64,000 nucleotides of DNA from Paenibacillus sp. YYML68 (lineage in GTDB: Bacteria; Bacillota; Bacilli; Paenibacillales; NBRC-103111): the NCBI RefSeq assembly GCF_027923405.1, contig NZ_BQYI01000001.1:2954501-3018500 (forward strand). Reading direction: 5' to 3'. A model generated the notes under the pieces. The model made no database searches. It was not told the DNA's origin and worked only from the letters and a program-made list of their open reading frames with translations. How positions within the stretch are numbered: the stretch's first letter is position 1; every line of letters begins with the position of its first letter. Below are positions 8,570 through 18,436 of this stretch, one piece after another. The translations under genes were made by a program, and so were the position numbers.

Positions 8570-9490
8570 TTATTGAACGAGTCTTGCTGAGATTAGAGCC
8601 GCTGTCTCCTTCGACAGATCTGATACAGCTGTCAGTACCTTCGAACGACCTGCGTTATCCATCGAGCGTAGAATCGACAGCACCTTGTCCGGATTCGTCT
8701 TCTGAAGCTCCAGCAGCACCGTGGCTGCGCTCTTCGGCGTCATCGTCGAGAACGTCTGACCGAGATCGTCCTGCGTAAGCTGCTCAACCGGTTTCGTTGA
8801 AGCCGTCGCTTTTTGCAATCGCTCCTGCAGCGCTGCAATTTCCGTATCTCGCACCTGCTTTTGATCCTTGAGCAATATAGACGCCTCCGCCGCTTTTTTC
8901 GGATCCATCTTCTCGAGAATTTTGACGCGCTCCTCTGGCTTCATCATACTAAGCACGAGCACCTGCTCGCTCAACGTCAAATTTTCTAAGATGGGTGCAG
9001 ATTTACTTGGTGACATTTTCGCGTACATGCTGGACAGCTGCTGAATTTGCGCCCTGTATTCTTCATCAGATTGCGTTTTGCCCTTCAGCTGCTCTTCGAG
9101 CTGGCTGTTCTTCAGCTGCAAATCTTTGATCTGCTGCTCCTTCTGATCCAATGCCGCTTGTGCCTGCTTCAGCTCCTCCGCCTTCGCTACCGTGGCTGCT
9201 TGGGCCTCAGCTGCAACCTGTTCTGGATTCGCCGCCGCTTGCTCCTGCTGGTCGGTCGGCACGCCTCCGTCTACCGCTGTTTTCCCTTCTTCCTTCGCAG
9301 CAGGAAGGACACTGCTTACTCCAGGGATTTTGTTCGCTGTTTTGATCACATTATTCATAATATCGTAATCAAATATGGACAACAGCACTCCCAGCAACAC
9401 AGCTGTAAAAACGAACGGGATGAGGAACCAGATCAGAAATCGCTCCAGTGCGCCGTAGGAGGCGCCTTGCTCCACATCTGATTTTGCCAT
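8570..9490 (-). CDS. MotE/YlxF-like membrane protein with coiled coil
   Basis: 306 residues. A single membrane helix lies at about residues 17-40. An Ala/Gln-rich coiled coil (about 80-150) follows, then a helical C-terminal half with LENLTLSEQVLVLSMMKPEE and repeats resembling the MgtE N-terminal domain (KILEKMDPKKAAEASILL, STMTPKSAATVLLELQ). B. subtilis carries ylxF at this place between fliJ and fliK. Related MotE proteins act as periplasmic chaperones for MotC in other bacteria. The exact role in Firmicutes is not settled; the family call is firm, the function is inference. Confidence 0.85.
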   Translation of the reverse strand: MAKSDVEQGASYGALERFLIWFLIPFVFTAVLLGVLLSIFDYDIMNNVIKTANKIPGVSSVLPAAKEEGKTAVDGGVPTDQQEQAAANPEQVAAEAQAATVAKAEELKQAQAALDQKEQQIKDLQLKNSQLEEQLKGKTQSDEEYRAQIQQLSSMYAKMSPSKSAPILENLTLSEQVLVLSMMKPEERVKILEKMDPKKAAEASILLKDQKQVRDTEIAALQERLQKATASTKPVEQLTQDDLGQTFSTMTPKSAATVLLELQKTNPDKVLSILRSMDNAGRSKVLTAVSDLSKETAALISARLVQ

Positions 9491-9509
9491 TCCGCCGCCT
9501 CCCTTTACC

Positions 9510-9950
9510 TTACGATGGTCTTAAATAGCGATTCGTCGCCATCTCATCAAGCTGATTCTGCTCTCGCTTCAGCAGCTCACTATGATAGCGCTCAAACGCG
9601 CGCTCCTTCGCCTTCGTCCACAGCTTCTCCTCGAGCATCTTGCCGCTCAACGCCTCCTGCTTCAGCTGGACGAACGTATGCGCCTGCTGCACTTCTTCCC
9701 GCTGCACCTTGATTCGGCCGTCCATATGATCGACGTAGCTTTGCAGCAGCATCAGGTTCGATACTGTTGTCCGCGCGCTCGATGCTTGATGGAGCTCCTC
9801 CTGCAGCACCTGCTTCGCCTCATGCAGCTTCGTCAGCTCTTCTTCCTCCTGACGCATTCGTCCAAGTGCATCAGCGAGCAGCCACTCGGCTTGCGTCTTT
9901 TCATTTTCCTTCAGGTCGACAATTTTTTGAAAAGCGTATCGGAATCGCAT
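9510..9950 (-). CDS. fliJ: FliJ, flagellar export chaperone
   Basis: 146 residues, almost entirely charged alpha-helical coiled coil (MRFRYAFQKIVDLKENEKTQ onward), the usual FliJ length and composition. FliJ links the FliI ATPase to the FlhA ring and escorts export chaperones. It starts 8 bases after the fliI stop, the normal order fliH-fliI-fliJ. It has no enzymatic motifs. Confidence 0.94.
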   Translation of the reverse strand: MRFRYAFQKIVDLKENEKTQAEWLLADALGRMRQEEEELTKLHEAKQVLQEELHQASSARTTVSNLMLLQSYVDHMDGRIKVQREEVQQAHTFVQLKQEALSGKMLEEKLWTKAKERAFERYHSELLKREQNQLDEMATNRYLRPS

Positions 9951-9958
9951 GCAACGAA

Positions 9959-11281
9959 TCAGCCCCTGTAAAATTGTTGGATTAGCTGTTCCTTCGCTTC
10001 CTCATAAGTCAGCTTGTCATGAACACGCTGCTTCGTGTAATCCCAGATCGACTGAATAGATTCGATCGAGTGATCGATATCCGGATTGGAGCCTCGCTGA
10101 TACGCCCCAATATTGATCAAATCTTCCGAATCTTTATATACAGCAAGCAATCGCTTTAGATTTTCGGCAGCGAGCTGCTGGTCGTTCGGTACGATCTCCT
10201 TCATCACACGGCTCACACTCGCTAGCACATCAATCGCTGGATAATGCCCACGGTTCGCTATGCTTCGATTGAGAACAATATGGCCGTCGAGTATACCGCG
10301 AACTGCATCGGCGATCGGCTCGTTCATATCGTCTCCGTCAACTAGTACCGTGTAGAAGGCCGTAATCGAGCCCTTCGGTCCCGTACCGGACCGCTCGAGC
10401 AGCTTCGGCAGTGTGGCGAACACCGACGGTGTATAGCCTCGAGTTGCAGGTGGCTCGCCTACCGCAAGGCCGACCTCACGCTGAGCCATTGCGTAGCGTG
10501 TGACCGAATCCATCATAAGCATGACGTTCAAGCCGCGATCTCGGAAATATTCGGCAATGCTTGTCGCAATGAGCGCTCCCTTAATCCGGATCAGCGCCGG
10601 CTGATCCGAAGTCGCTACGAGCACGACCGAACGGGCAAGTCCTTCCGGGCCTAGATCACGCTCGATGAAATCGAGCACCTCGCGGCCGCGCTCGCCGATC
10701 AAGGCAATGACGTTCACATCTGCCGAGGTGTTCCGCGCGATCATCCCCATCAGCGTACTTTTACCGACACCCGAGCCGGCGAATATACCGACACGCTGAC
10801 CTTTACCGATTGTCAGCAAGCCGTCGATACACCGGACCCCGACGCTGATCGGCTCGAGTACACGTGGCCGCTTCAGCGGGTTACTCGGCACGTTATGAGT
10901 CGAATAGTGGGCCATGCGGGATGGGAGGAACGTACCATCGAGCGGCTGACCGAGACCATCCAGCACTTTGCCTAGCAGCTCGTGTCCGACCTGCACGGTC
11001 AATGGCTTACCGGTTCCGACAACATCGCAGCCCGGTCCGATGGAATGCAGCTCACCGAGCGGCATTAGGATAACCTTGTTGTTCTTGAATCCGACGACCT
11101 CCGCCTTCAGTGGCTTGTCCGATTTGAATGGGTAGATGTAGCATACATCACCAACACTCGCATCAGGCCCCTCCGACTCGACGGTTAATCCAATCACCTG
11201 AGTCACTTTGCCGTTCACCCGAATGGGATCCAGCTGCTGCAGCTGCTCGATATACTTATGAACGGATGGTGCTCGCATCAT
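9959..11281 (-). CDS. fliI: FliI, flagellum-specific export ATPase
   Basis: 440 residues, F1-ATPase-beta-like. The Walker A motif is GSGVGKST (about 169-176), the Walker B region contains VMLMMDSVTRYAMAQREVGL, and the arginine-rich C-terminal part is present. The GERGREVLDFIERDLG block is typical of FliI/YscN. It powers unfolding and chaperone release in the export apparatus. It overlaps the fliH stop by one base. Confidence 0.97.
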   Translation of the reverse strand: MMRAPSVHKYIEQLQQLDPIRVNGKVTQVIGLTVESEGPDASVGDVCYIYPFKSDKPLKAEVVGFKNNKVILMPLGELHSIGPGCDVVGTGKPLTVQVGHELLGKVLDGLGQPLDGTFLPSRMAHYSTHNVPSNPLKRPRVLEPISVGVRCIDGLLTIGKGQRVGIFAGSGVGKSTLMGMIARNTSADVNVIALIGERGREVLDFIERDLGPEGLARSVVLVATSDQPALIRIKGALIATSIAEYFRDRGLNVMLMMDSVTRYAMAQREVGLAVGEPPATRGYTPSVFATLPKLLERSGTGPKGSITAFYTVLVDGDDMNEPIADAVRGILDGHIVLNRSIANRGHYPAIDVLASVSRVMKEIVPNDQQLAAENLKRLLAVYKDSEDLINIGAYQRGSNPDIDHSIESIQSIWDYTKQRVHDKLTYEEAKEQLIQQFYRG

Positions 11282-12102
11282 CAGGCCCCCTCGTTCTGAT
11301 TCGCAAGCTGCTGCAGAGCCTGCTTAATTTCGTTCAGCTGCGTGTCAATTCGGGCATCAATGCTCCCGAACGACGAACGAACGACACAGCCCTGATCACG
11401 AACCGATCCATCCGGAATGATCTGCAGCTCGGCCTGAGAGTCAATATGAAGCAGCAGCTCTTCTCGTGCGTCTTGAATGTAAGCGAATTGTGAAGGTGAC
11501 ACGCACAGAGCGATGACACCCTTCTCCCTGCGGCGAGCGAGCACTTTGCGAATCATCTCCTTGATCCACTCCGGCTCAAGCGACAGCTGACGACCGATAA
11601 TCTTCTCTGCAATCGAGCAGCTGAGCTCAATTAAGAACGGCTCGGACTCTTGAATAATGCTCTGCTTCATCGTGTACGCTTGATCAAGCACCGTGGAGGC
11701 TTCCTGCAGCATCTGCTCGTACTGCTCGCGCAGCGCTGCCTCTGCCTGCACGAGTCCCTCTTGATAGCCTTGCTCGAACCCTTGCATTTGCGCTTGGGTG
11801 AAAGTCTCTTCATCCAGCTGTCGACGTTCATGCCACCACGCTTCAATCTCTTGCACCGTCTGCTCCTTCAGCACAGCAGCCTCTTCCATGGCTGCCCGCA
11901 CTTGCTCCTCGGCGAACTCCTGTGCATCCTTGAGCATGAGCTCCTTGGCCTGCATCAATTCCTCAAGCTCCTGCTGTTCAGCCTCAGAGACCGTCTCCGT
12001 TTCTGTAGACGCGTCCTCAGCAGCTGGAATCGTAGTCGACGGCTTCACGACCATATGCTCTTCTGCAGGCACGTATTGGAAAAACTTGATGACATTAGAC
12101 AA
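11281..12102 (-). CDS. fliH: FliH, export ATPase regulator
   Basis: 273 residues from a TTG at 12102, giving MSNVIKFFQYVPAEEHMVVK. This start has GGAGGAG nine bases upstream, while the ATG at 12111 abuts the same site. An acidic, Gln/Glu-rich coiled coil (about 30-130) precedes the FliH/V-ATPase-E-like C-terminal domain with SEPFLIELSCSIAEKIIGRQ. FliH binds FliI and holds it at the C ring. The start lies inside the 3' end of fliG, so the two are translationally coupled. Confidence 0.93.
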   Translation of the reverse strand: MSNVIKFFQYVPAEEHMVVKPSTTIPAAEDASTETETVSEAEQQELEELMQAKELMLKDAQEFAEEQVRAAMEEAAVLKEQTVQEIEAWWHERRQLDEETFTQAQMQGFEQGYQEGLVQAEAALREQYEQMLQEASTVLDQAYTMKQSIIQESEPFLIELSCSIAEKIIGRQLSLEPEWIKEMIRKVLARRREKGVIALCVSPSQFAYIQDAREELLLHIDSQAELQIIPDGSVRDQGCVVRSSFGSIDARIDTQLNEIKQALQQLANQNEGA

Positions 12103-13111
12103 TAATATCATCTCCTCCGCCGCGTGCAATGATAATTTCACCCGTCTCCTCGAGACGTCGGATCGTCGCTACGATGCGCGTCTGCGCCTCCTCCACGTCA
12201 CGCAGCCTTACAGGACCCATGAACTCCATTTCCTCGCGGAACGTTTCGGCCATACGCTTGGACATGTTCTTGAATATCGCATCGCGCACTTCCTCGCTCG
12301 CTACCTTAAGCGCAAGCTGAAGATCGGCATTCTCGATGTCGCGAATAATACGCTGGATCGAACGATTGTCGATGTTGACGATATCCTCGAAGACGAACAT
12401 CCGCTTCTTGATCTCCTCGGCCAGCTCCGGATCTTGAATCTCCAGAGAGTCGAGAATGGTGCGCTCCGTACCGCGATCGACACCGTTCAAGATTTGGACA
12501 ACGGCCGTAATGCCGCCGGCGTTCGTATAATCCTGAGTGACCGTCGCAGACAGCTTCTGCTCGAGCACCCTTTCGACTTGGCTGATCACCTCTGGCGAAG
12601 TGCTGTCCATGAGCGCGATTCGCTTCGCCACATCAGCCTGCTTCTCTTGAGGGAGAGACGACAAGATGATCGACGCTTGCTCAGGCTGCAGATAGGAGAG
12701 CACGAGTGCGATCGTCTGCGAATTTTCATTCTGGATAAAGTTCAAGATCTGTGCAGGGTCTGCCTTGCGTGCGAAGTCGAACGGTCGAACCTGCAGCGTA
12801 GCGGTCAGGCGATTGATAATATCAAGTGCTTTCTGCGAGCCGAGCGCCTTCTCAAGTATATCTTTGGCGTAAGAGATACCGCCCTGCGATATAAACTCCT
12901 GTGCCAAGCAAATTTGATGGAACTCCGCCATGATGGCATCTTTCTCGACATTATCGACTTTGCGGACATTGGCTATTTCTAGCGTAAGCTGTTCGATCTC
13001 TTCGTCTCGAAGATGCTTGAATATTTGGGCTGACACCTCAGGACCTAAGCTGATCAGCAATATGGCTGCCTTCTGCCGTCCTGATAACATCGATTGCTGT
13101 ACTTTAGCCAA
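12095..13111 (-). CDS. fliG: FliG, flagellar motor switch protein
   Basis: 338 residues with the three FliG armadillo-like domains. The N-terminal part has LSGRQKAAILLISLGPEVSA. The middle has the EHPQ-like motif replaced by LSYLQPEQASIILSSLPQEK. The C-terminal torque helix contains DIENADLQLALKVASEEVRD with the charged residues that face the stator. FliG couples rotor to stator and binds FliF and FliM. Length and order in the operon are standard. Confidence 0.97.
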   Translation of the reverse strand: MAKVQQSMLSGRQKAAILLISLGPEVSAQIFKHLRDEEIEQLTLEIANVRKVDNVEKDAIMAEFHQICLAQEFISQGGISYAKDILEKALGSQKALDIINRLTATLQVRPFDFARKADPAQILNFIQNENSQTIALVLSYLQPEQASIILSSLPQEKQADVAKRIALMDSTSPEVISQVERVLEQKLSATVTQDYTNAGGITAVVQILNGVDRGTERTILDSLEIQDPELAEEIKKRMFVFEDIVNIDNRSIQRIIRDIENADLQLALKVASEEVRDAIFKNMSKRMAETFREEMEFMGPVRLRDVEEAQTRIVATIRRLEETGEIIIARGGGDDIIV

Positions 13112-13124
13112 TTCAATACCACCT

Positions 13125-14729
13125 CTATTCGTCTACTAGCCAAGTTCGGAGCAAGTTCACGAATTCCTCCGGTTTCTTCTTCGCCAGCTGCTCCAGCTGC
13201 TTGCGCACCTGATTCTCATTCGACACGCTGTCAATATCGATCGTCGGATATTCCGTCTTCGCAGCAGCTGCTTCCTCCATCAGCGCCGCTTCCTCGGCCT
13301 CCTCCTGTGCTCTCTTCCTGCGACGTACCATCATGAACGCCCCGCCGGCTACTAGCGCAAGCGCCAAGCCGCCTAGAGCACCGTACAACAGCATCTCGTT
13401 CGAAGCCAGACCTTGCGTCTCGTTCGTTTTAGCGAACGCATGAGGAAACACAGTAACCTTCTTCGCAAGCTCCTCGTCCGTTAGCGGTACCTTGCTGTCC
13501 GCAAGCGCCGCGCGCACAACATTCGTTAAGATTTGCCGTACCGCTTCCGTCGTCTGTGGTGTTAAGGAGTTCTCATCTTCCGGATCCGGCGGCTCGATTC
13601 CGACATTAATCGTCAGATCCTTCACGATATAAGGAGTCGCTACAATTTCTTCCGTAATCCGGTTCACCTCATAGTTCACCGTTCGCGAGAGCTCCTCGGA
13701 GTTCGACTTGCCTGTGCTGGAGCTTCCCGGATATCCTGGCACGTCGGATTCACTCGTCCCCGGCACACCACCCTCAGCCGCTCCGCCATCGCTTGTGTAG
13801 TTCTTCTGGATCTCCTGAACCGATATTTCAAGTCCTGCCTGATCGACCTCATTCGGAGCGGTAACGAGATTACGAGTCGCTCTCGATTGATCGAAGTTCA
13901 TTGTAGAGAACACGCTGACAATGACCTTGTCCCGGCCCAGTATGGCGCCGAGCATCTGCTGCACGTTACGCTGCACATCGTTACGGAACTGATTGTTCAC
14001 CTCGAACTGCTCACGTACCGCATTGCCGGAATTCAGCTTGTTCGAGCCCTTAGAATATTCCAGCGGCTCGCCGTTAGAGTCCGAGATCGTAATGTTCTCG
14101 ATCGGTAGTCCCTTCACGCTGTGCGAGACGAGATTGTACATCGTATCGACCTTCGCTTGGTCCAGCTGGTAGCCAGGCTTGATCTCGAGCACAACCGAAG
14201 CAGTCGCCTTCTCTGCCTCCTGCCCCTTGGGTAAAAACACGGTCTCCTTGGGCAAGCTAATCAAGACCTTGGAGCTGGCAATCGCATTGTTCGTATTGAT
14301 CAGCTGCTGCAGCTCGCCTTGCACGGCGTTGATATATTTCACATCGAACTCACGATCTGTCGTACCGAACGTGCTGCTCTGGTTGAAGGCGCCATAGCCG
14401 ATGTTACCGGTCTTGTTTAGACCTTGCGACTCTACCGCCAGCTTGACACTCGCTACCTCGCTGCGCGGCACGCCGATGCTTTTGCCGTCCTCGCTGAGCT
14501 GATACGGAATCTTAGCGCCGTCGAGATAGCTCTTGATGTTCGCCGCATCCGTAGGCTGCAGATTCGTATACGCAAGCGCGTACTCGGTTTTCGAAAAATT
14601 ATAGCTGATTATCCCCAACGTCAGAACGACAAGTACAACAGTGGCGATAATCGTCATTCTTTGGGTCTTGCTAAATTGATTCCAATATTGCTTGACACGT
14701 TCCCAATATTGGAGCGCGTTCTCGTTCAC
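13125..14729 (-). CDS. fliF: FliF, MS-ring protein
   Basis: 534 residues. Membrane helices lie at about 24-44 (MTIIATVVLVVLTLGIISYN) and about 447-467 (LLYGALGGLALALVAGGAFM). Ring-building motifs in between include the YscJ-like N-terminal domain and AVQGELQQLINT. The C-terminal cytoplasmic tail, ending LAKKKPEEFVNLLRTWL, is the FliG-binding peptide. FliF forms the base on which rod, switch and export gate assemble. It follows fliE and precedes fliG by 13 bases. Confidence 0.97.
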   Translation of the reverse strand: MNENALQYWERVKQYWNQFSKTQRMTIIATVVLVVLTLGIISYNFSKTEYALAYTNLQPTDAANIKSYLDGAKIPYQLSEDGKSIGVPRSEVASVKLAVESQGLNKTGNIGYGAFNQSSTFGTTDREFDVKYINAVQGELQQLINTNNAIASSKVLISLPKETVFLPKGQEAEKATASVVLEIKPGYQLDQAKVDTMYNLVSHSVKGLPIENITISDSNGEPLEYSKGSNKLNSGNAVREQFEVNNQFRNDVQRNVQQMLGAILGRDKVIVSVFSTMNFDQSRATRNLVTAPNEVDQAGLEISVQEIQKNYTSDGGAAEGGVPGTSESDVPGYPGSSSTGKSNSEELSRTVNYEVNRITEEIVATPYIVKDLTINVGIEPPDPEDENSLTPQTTEAVRQILTNVVRAALADSKVPLTDEELAKKVTVFPHAFAKTNETQGLASNEMLLYGALGGLALALVAGGAFMMVRRRKRAQEEAEEAALMEEAAAAKTEYPTIDIDSVSNENQVRKQLEQLAKKKPEEFVNLLRTWLVDE

Positions 14730-14773
14730 TGTTTCACCCCATCCGATTAACCGTTACTTGTGCTCGATCAAGA

Positions 14774-15073
14774 TTAGATCTGCATACGCATTATTTCCTG
14801 ATAGGCCTCGATGACTTTATTCCGCACCTGTACGGTCAATTCCAAACCGAGCGAAGCTTTCTCCGACGCGATCATCAGCTGGTGAATATCAGACGTTTCC
14901 CCCTTAATGAACTGTTGATTCAACCGATCCACACCAGCCTGCTGCATATTCAGGTTATCCATAGCCTTGTTCAAAAATTGACCAAACTGCTCGGACACCT
15001 CAGATGCGCTTGTCTGCTTTGTTTCGACAAGTTTCGCCATTTTTAGCGGTTGAAGCCCGATTTTATCCACCAT
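14774..15073 (-). CDS. fliE: FliE, hook-basal body adapter
   Basis: 99 residues ending in the FliE signature SLGLELTVQVRNKVIEAYQE and IMRMQI, with a preceding MIASEKAS segment. FliE connects the MS ring to the proximal rod. Gene order flgB-flgC-fliE-fliF is universal in Bacilli. No anomaly. Confidence 0.96.
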   Translation of the reverse strand: MVDKIGLQPLKMAKLVETKQTSASEVSEQFGQFLNKAMDNLNMQQAGVDRLNQQFIKGETSDIHQLMIASEKASLGLELTVQVRNKVIEAYQEIMRMQI

Positions 15074-15113
15074 GTCTGATACCCCTTCTATTACTTAGTC
15101 TAGTCTAGCTTTC

Positions 15114-15569
15114 TTAACGACCAATTTCCAGTGCCTTTGTAACCATCGCCTTGGAAGCATTGAGCGCTGTAACGTTCGCCTCATACGACCGTGTTGCGGA
15201 AATCATATCGACCATTTCCTTCAAAACGTCAACGTTAGGCAGCATCACAAACCCGTTCTCGTCGGCATCCGGATGCGTTGGATTGTACACCTGCTTGAGC
15301 GGCGAACGATCCTCGATCACCTTCGTCACACGTACACCTTCGCCGGCTCCCGTATCTTTACCTGCCATCGCGTTCTGCAGCGTGTAAGCAAAGTTTTGCT
15401 GCTTCGGCTCGAACGTCACCAGCTTGCGCGTATACGGTACCCACTTGCCATTGACCATGCGAGCACGAGTCGTATCCGCATTGGCTATATTGGAAGATAT
15501 TACGTCCATGCGAAACCGCTGTGCGGTCAGCGCGGAGGCGCTGATGTCATACCCATTCGTTAACCTCAT
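15114..15569 (-). CDS. flgC: FlgC, proximal rod protein
   Basis: 151 residues. The N-terminal axial motif is DISASALTAQRFRMDVISSN followed by IANADTTRA. The C-terminus has the matching VDVLKEMVDMISATRSYEAN. FlgC is a rod subunit exported by the flagellar type III system. It starts two bases after flgB ends. Confidence 0.97.
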   Translation of the reverse strand: MRLTNGYDISASALTAQRFRMDVISSNIANADTTRARMVNGKWVPYTRKLVTFEPKQQNFAYTLQNAMAGKDTGAGEGVRVTKVIEDRSPLKQVYNPTHPDADENGFVMLPNVDVLKEMVDMISATRSYEANVTALNASKAMVTKALEIGR

Positions 15570-15571
15570 CG

Positions 15572-15970
15572 TTATACCCTCCCGCCTATCGCTGTTCTCG
15601 TCTTCTTGATGTCCGCATTAATTTGTTGAACTATCGTATTGTAACGCAATTGATTCTTCGCCATCAATGCCATTTCGTAGTCAATATCTACATTGTTTAG
15701 GTTATTGTTCATATGACTTTGCGTATCTCGCATAATTTCTGGCTGAATCACCTGAGATTTACCGAATTCATAATGTCTGGAATCAGTGCGGAAACTGCTA
15801 AACGCTGGTGCATTTAGCTCTTTTTGCAATAACTGCTCAAACTTAACTTCGGATCTTTTGTAATGCGGCGTATCGACGTTAGCTATGTTATGGGCTATGA
15901 CCTTTTGTCGAAGAGAAGCAGCGTCCAAGGATCGCTCCATTAAGGAGAATGACGATTTATTGAGTAACAT
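15572..15970 (-). CDS. flgB: FlgB, proximal rod protein
   Basis: 132 residues. The axial N-terminus is SLMERSLDAASLRQKVIAHN with IANVDTPHYKR, and the C-terminal segment is VDIDYEMALMAKNQLRYNTI. FlgB forms the most proximal rod with FlgC and FliE. It is the first gene of the fla/che operon. The start has a G-rich site (GTGGGGGTT) seven bases upstream. The transcript begins about 130 bases upstream at a separate promoter. Confidence 0.96.
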   Translation of the reverse strand: MLLNKSSFSLMERSLDAASLRQKVIAHNIANVDTPHYKRSEVKFEQLLQKELNAPAFSSFRTDSRHYEFGKSQVIQPEIMRDTQSHMNNNLNNVDIDYEMALMAKNQLRYNTIVQQINADIKKTRTAIGGRV

Positions 15971-16111
15971 TCAGGGCAACCCCCACTTTCGCAGAGTAAT
16001 CTGACTAGTTATTCAACATACTTTATAAAATCTCCTCCTTCCTTCGACATTATCTTTGAAAAAAAATAATAGTAGTAAAGGCAGATCTTGTAGAACGAAC
16101 GGACGATTGAT

Positions 16112-16140
16112 ATCATAGTTCATACTGGTAAAAATTACAA
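16112..16140 (-). promoter_or_regulatory. Sigma-A-like promoter of the fla/che operon
   Basis: On the minus strand TTGTAA and TATGAT are separated by exactly 17 bases, downstream of the codY terminator and about 140 bases before flgB. It is the only good hexamer pair seen in this gap. I saw no clear sigma-D (TAAA-N15-GCCGATAT) site. The assignment rests on sequence match only. Confidence 0.6.
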
Positions 16141-16144
16141 CACG

Positions 16145-16172
16145 AAAAAAGCCCTATTGTAAATAGGACTTT
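16145..16172 (-). terminator. Intrinsic terminator after codY
   Basis: A 10-bp stem (AAAGTCCTAT / ATAGGGCTTT, one G-U pair) with a short loop is followed by a run of T on the minus strand. It lies 44 bases past the codY stop and separates codY from the fla/che promoter. Confidence 0.85.
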
Positions 16173-16215
16173 CATTCATGCTTGAATAGATTCTAGTAGA
16201 AAAAAATGAGAAAAA

Positions 16216-16989
16216 TTACGACTTCACATGCTGAAGTGCAGCCATCAGCTGGTCGTTCAGCACGCGAATATACGTTCCCTTCATCCCGAGTGAACGGGTC
16301 TCAATCACACCTGCGCTTTCCAGCTTACGGAGCGCATTGACGATAACTGATCGTGTAATGCCGACGCGGTCGGCGATTTTGCTGGCGACAAGCAAGCCCT
16401 CCGAGCCTTCCAGCTGGTCGAATATGTGCTCCACCGCCTCAAGCTCACTGAATGACAGAGAGCCTACCGCCACCTGTACGACGGCCTTGCTGCGGGCCTC
16501 GACCTCGATCTGCTCCGCCTTCTCGCGCAATATTTCCATCGCGACGACGGTTGAGCCATACTCGGCGAGAATAAGATCGTCATCGATGAATTGTCCAGCT
16601 CTCTTCGTCAGCACGAGCGTCCCCAGACGCTCACCACCACCCAGCACAGGCACCAAGGTGATGTAGAAGTCATCGGCGTTGCCGTGCTCCCCGAATACAT
16701 CGAATGAGGAGGCTGCCTTCAGGTTGGACGACGTCTCGGTCACCTGCAGCAGCAACTGGTTGTATTCAGGAGGGAAACGATTCTCCTGCAGCAGAGACAG
16801 CCCGGTCATCTCCACCTGTCCTGACTCGGTAATCGCGCTCCCCAGCACCTTCCCCTTCCGGCTGACGACGAATATATCTGCCGCGACGATGTCGCGAAGC
16901 ACGACAGCCATATCCATGAAGCTGACCGGATTGCCCGCCTCCTTCTGCAGCAGCTTGTTCAGTCTTCTGGTCTTCAATAATAAGCTCAT
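16216..16989 (-). CDS. codY: CodY, GTP- and branched-chain-amino-acid-sensing repressor
   Basis: 257 residues from ATG at 16989, which has GGAGG eight bases upstream; a TTG 15 bases earlier would overlap that site. The N-terminal GAF domain binds isoleucine/valine ([20 protein letters not shown] opening). The C-terminal winged helix reads [20 protein letters not shown], the CodY DNA-reading motif. CodY represses stationary-phase and motility genes when nutrients and GTP are high. It is downstream of hslUV, as in B. subtilis, and ends in its own terminator. Confidence 0.97.
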   Translation of the reverse strand: MSLLLKTRRLNKLLQKEAGNPVSFMDMAVVLRDIVAADIFVVSRKGKVLGSAITESGQVEMTGLSLLQENRFPPEYNQLLLQVTETSSNLKAASSFDVFGEHGNADDFYITLVPVLGGGERLGTLVLTKRAGQFIDDDLILAEYGSTVVAMEILREKAEQIEVEARSKAVVQVAVGSLSFSELEAVEHIFDQLEGSEGLLVASKIADRVGITRSVIVNALRKLESAGVIETRSLGMKGTYIRVLNDQLMAALQHVKS

Positions 16990-17012
16990 GAACCGTTCCT
17001 CCAACTAACCGA

Positions 17013-18419
17013 TTACAGGATGTACTGACTCAGATCCCGATTTTTCACAATGTCCGTCAGCTTCTCTCTTACATATTCCGGAGAAATCACAATTTGCTCC
17101 AATGTAATTTCAGGAGCCTCATACGAGAGATCCTCGAGCAGCTTTTCCAATATCGTATGCAGACGTCGCGCGCCGATGTTGTCTGTATTCTGATTCACTT
17201 CAGCAGCAATTCTGGCGACTTCCTGAATCGCCTCCTCCGAGAAGTCTACACGAATGCCTTCTGTCTCGAGCAGCGCCGTATATTGCTTCGTGAGTGCATT
17301 CTTCGGCTCCTTCAGAATGAGTACGAAGTCATCCTGCGTCAAGCTGCTGAGTTCGACACGAATCGGGAATCGCCCCTGCAGCTCGGGAATGAGATCAGAC
17401 GGCTTCGCAATATGGAAGGCACCAGCGGCCATGAACAAGATGTAATCGGTCTTAACGGGTCCGTACTTCGTCATGACCGTCGAGCCCTCCACGATCGGCA
17501 GAATATCCCGCTGCACCCCTTCACGGGATACGTCGGGCCCGCCGCCGCGCGAGGAGCTTGCTATCTTATCGATCTCATCGATGAAAATGATGCCGCTCTG
17601 CTCCGCCCGCCTCACGGCCTCCTGGATCACCTCATCCATATCAAGCAGCTTCTGCGCTTCCTCCTGCAATAGCGACTTGCGCGCCTCCTTGATCGTCAGC
17701 TTGCGCTTCTTCGTCTTCTTCGGCATCAGGCTGCCGAACAGCTCCTGCATGTTCATGCCGGCTTGCTCATGCCCTTGCGCGCCGCCCAGCATATCGAGCA
17801 TCGTCGGCGTATGGTCCTCGACCTCGATCTCGATCACCTGCTGCTCCAGCTCCCCACGCAGCAGTTGCTCGCGAACTTCCTTGCGGCGGCTAATGACTGT
17901 CGCATCCTGCTCAGGCTCGGCGTCGCTTGGAGCGCTCGCGCCTCCATTTTGACCGAACAGCATCTCGAGCGGGTTGCGTTGACCGCGGTTTTTGGCAGGA
18001 CTCGGAACAAGAATCGAGACGATCCGCTCGGTCACCATCTGCTCCGCCTTGTCCTTCAGAAGCTCGGTCTTCTCCGCCTTCACCATTCGGATCGACGTCT
18101 CGACCAGATCCCGCACCATCGATTCGACATCGCGGCCGACATAGCCGACCTCGGTGAACTTCGTCGCTTCCACTTTAATGAACGGAGCGCCAACGAGCTT
18201 AGCCAGCCTCCTAGCGATTTCCGTCTTGCCGACGCCGGTAGGACCGATCATGAGAATATTTTTCGGTACGATCTCATCTCGAATCGATTCGTCTAGCAAG
18301 CTACGGCGATACCGATTGCGGAGTGCAACCGCGACCGACTTCTTAGCCTGTCGCTGACCAATGATGTATTTATCCAGTTCAGCTACAATTTGCTTCGGCG
18401 TTAATCCGCTTGCAGGCAA
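17013..18419 (-). CDS. hslU: HslU/ClpY, ATPase subunit of the HslUV protease
   Basis: 468 residues from TTG at 18419 (AGGAGG ends 8 bases upstream; a GTG at 18428 abuts that site). The Walker A motif is [14 protein letters not shown], the pore motif lies near [19 protein letters not shown], the charged I domain is in the middle, and the Walker B motif is [11 protein letters not shown]. The C-terminus [12 protein letters not shown] ends in the hydrophobic tail that docks into HslV. It unfolds substrates for the HslV peptidase. It follows hslV by 17 bases. Confidence 0.96.
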   Translation of the reverse strand: MPASGLTPKQIVAELDKYIIGQRQAKKSVAVALRNRYRRSLLDESIRDEIVPKNILMIGPTGVGKTEIARRLAKLVGAPFIKVEATKFTEVGYVGRDVESMVRDLVETSIRMVKAEKTELLKDKAEQMVTERIVSILVPSPAKNRGQRNPLEMLFGQNGGASAPSDAEPEQDATVISRRKEVREQLLRGELEQQVIEIEVEDHTPTMLDMLGGAQGHEQAGMNMQELFGSLMPKKTKKRKLTIKEARKSLLQEEAQKLLDMDEVIQEAVRRAEQSGIIFIDEIDKIASSSRGGGPDVSREGVQRDILPIVEGSTVMTKYGPVKTDYILFMAAGAFHIAKPSDLIPELQGRFPIRVELSSLTQDDFVLILKEPKNALTKQYTALLETEGIRVDFSEEAIQEVARIAAEVNQNTDNIGARRLHTILEKLLEDLSYEAPEITLEQIVISPEYVREKLTDIVKNRDLSQYIL

Positions 18420-18436
18420 TTTCTCCACCTCCTGAG

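Noticed and set aside
11798-12982. 394-residue plus-strand frame opposite fliG and fliH.
   Set aside because: Shadow of two coupled flagellar genes, unnatural Arg/Leu composition.
16020-16070. TATAAA with GGAGGAG at 16030-16050 as a second fla promoter or start.
   Set aside because: No -35 at a correct distance and no start codon in reach; the pair at 16112-16140 is clearly better.
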